From: an uncultured bacterium
Lineage (GTDB): Bacteria > Cyanobacteriota > Vampirovibrionia > Gastranaerophilales > Gastranaerophilaceae
Length of the DNA stretch: 6,485 bases
Reading direction: 5' to 3'
Assembly (NCBI GenBank): GCA_947365485.1
Contig: CANAXK010000101.1
Span: 1-6,485, forward strand
Under the pieces are notes generated by a model. It saw only the letters and a program-made list of their open reading frames with translations, was not told the origin of the DNA and did not search any database. Below are positions 5,469-6,485 of the stretch, piece by piece; position 1 is the first letter of the stretch, and each line of letters starts with the position of its first letter. The position numbers were made by a program, and so were the translations under genes.

Positions 5469-6485
5469 ATGGGAATGGCAGCATCACAAGCAACTTTTGG
5501 AATGTTGACCCGCCGAAGAAACGATATCGCGCGGCAGCTTACCGACTGCTCTTTGCAAAAAACTTCTCTTTCCAGAGATATGAAGAGGGTTACAAAGAAT
5601 TATCAGGAAGCACTTGGGGCTAAGGTCTTTAAGTGGTCTAATAACGCTGGCGCTACCTATGTTGATTTGAGTTATTCAAACCTCATGAAACCGGGTGCTG
5701 CTAATCAGAACAAGCCGTATTTGATTACCGACGCAAACAGCAGGGTTGTGCTTGACAGCAAATACCGCAAATATGCTGAAATGATTTCTCCGGACGGTAT
5801 TCCGGGCGGAAACTATGCTTCTCACAGAACAGAAATTCTTGCAAGTTTAACCGGTCTTTCTTCTGAAGATATCGATAAATCTAATGCAACAAGCGCTGCT
5901 GTTCAAGCTGCTGCTGACAAAGTTAATGCTCTTCAGGAAGAAACAGATAAATTGGAAGCCAAATGCACTATGGATGCTAAAAATACTGATTTTCTTGAAA
6001 AATGCTTTGGAAATATTACAGGATTCAGTTACTCCGGCGGCGGTAATAATAACATTGCTGCTGATTATAAATTTGACTCCCAGCAGCCGGGACAATGGAG
6101 ACTTGATTCCAACCCTTCCGGTGCTAAATCACGTGTAAAAGAGCTTCTTGACCAAATTACAAATAATGTTTCAGGTCATTTGAAAGACAGAGACCTTGAA
6201 GCGTTTAAGAAAGCTGCTGATGCTACTTATAAAGTTTATTCTGATTATGTTGATTCAGCAGGTGCTGACTGTGCAGACAGATGCGACATGTCAATTGAAA
6301 GCTGCAACGGTAATAATTATTGCATAAGAATTTGCGCTTTTATTGACTGCCTGTTGAGAAATTACAGAAGTAATGGCGGCAGTGCTTCTCAAAGCTCACA
6401 AAATACTGAAGTTTTCTACTATGATTATGTTAATAAGGATTCAGAGACTTACAAAGAGTATGAAGCGAAGAAAGCTGAATTAGAA
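5469..6485 (+). CDS. Uncharacterised lineage-specific MGMAASQ-type protein, cysteine-rich, 3' end outside window
   Basis: An open frame of 339 codons with no stop runs to the window edge. It begins MGMAASQATFGMLTRRRNDI; residues 1-50 are predicted by eye as a long basic amphipathic helix without a hydrophobic signal peptide. Residues 55-135 are mixed polar (KPYLITDANSRVVLDSKY, then YAEMISPDGIPGGNY). Residues 140-166 are a likely coiled coil (AAADKVNALQEETDKLEAK). A Gly/Asn-rich turn (SGGGNNN, 189-195) follows, then more helices. Cysteines sit at 27, 166, 179 and in a cluster at 268, 272, 279, 285, 289 and 294. C268-x3-C272 and C285-x3-C289 form a twin CX3C separated by 12 residues. The C-terminal end of the visible part is again charged and helical. 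From memory the N-terminus places it in a large uncharacterised Gastranaerophilales family with many paralogues. The sigma-28-like promoter suggests, but does not prove, co-expression with motility or surface-structure genes. Function unknown. Confidence 0.88.
   Translation, partial: MGMAASQATFGMLTRRRNDIARQLTDCSLQKTSLSRDMKRVTKNYQEALGAKVFKWSNNAGATYVDLSYSNLMKPGAANQNKPYLITDANSRVVLDSKYRKYAEMISPDGIPGGNYASHRTEILASLTGLSSEDIDKSNATSAAVQAAADKVNALQEETDKLEAKCTMDAKNTDFLEKCFGNITGFSYSGGGNNNIAADYKFDSQQPGQWRLDSNPSGAKSRVKELLDQITNNVSGHLKDRDLEAFKKAADATYKVYSDYVDSAGADCADRCDMSIESCNGNNYCIRICAFIDCLLRNYRSNGGSASQSSQNTEVFYYDYVNKDSETYKEYEAKKAELE

Noticed and set aside
5363..5623. 86-codon plus-strand frame
   Set aside because: Overlaps the start of the 5469 gene in another frame, has no RBS, and its composition is that of a shadow frame.
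5847..6138. Frames of about 80 codons on both strands inside the 5469 gene
   Set aside because: Both lie wholly within the long continuous 5469 frame and have no start signals.

Overview
The window looks like a chromosomal piece from a non-photosynthetic relative of Cyanobacteria, most likely Vampirovibrionia (Melainabacteria), order Gastranaerophilales. Three clues support this. The glyceraldehyde-3-phosphate dehydrogenase is of the cyanobacterial Gap2 type ([11 protein letters not shown]). The last gene has an N-terminus (MGMAASQ...LTRR) that I recall from a large family of uncharacterised Gastranaerophilales proteins. A small broken gene begins MRVNNVNSGVSF, an N-terminal style I also recall from that order. 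The assignment rests on memory of these families, not on a search. DNA is AT-rich by eye, and no tRNA, rRNA, CRISPR array or insertion sequence is visible.

Layout. Bases 1-509 are the 3' part of gap, closed by a perfect 12-bp-stem terminator (534-563). A consensus -10 box lies just before mutS2 (613-2979), so close to the ATG that the mRNA should be leaderless or nearly so. mutS2 is full length, with MutS-type ATPase, coiled coil, KOW-like and Smr regions. Its stop codon directly abuts the stop codon of a convergent minus-strand gene (2980-4626) encoding a protein built from about 12-13 TPR repeats.

Bases 4627-5468 look like a decayed accessory patch. A glycine-zipper protein (annotated from ATG 4881) has a coding-looking in-frame extension upstream to about 4734 without an ATG, GTG or TTG start, suggesting a 5'-truncated gene. 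Convergent to it, and overlapping it by 9 bp, is a small minus-strand gene (5148-5326) with a clear Shine-Dalgarno and start but a one-base frame disruption. This small gene appears to have gone unrecognised.

From 5469 a new gene runs off the right edge (339 codons, no stop). It encodes a soluble-looking, helix-rich protein of unknown function with a cysteine cluster that includes a twin CX3C arrangement. It is preceded by a close match to a sigma-28 (FliA) promoter, TAAAGTTT-N12-GCCGTAAA. The most interesting hypothesis here is that this lineage-specific family belongs to a FliA-type regulon. gap and mutS2 are housekeeping genes. Nothing in the sequence ties them functionally to the right half.
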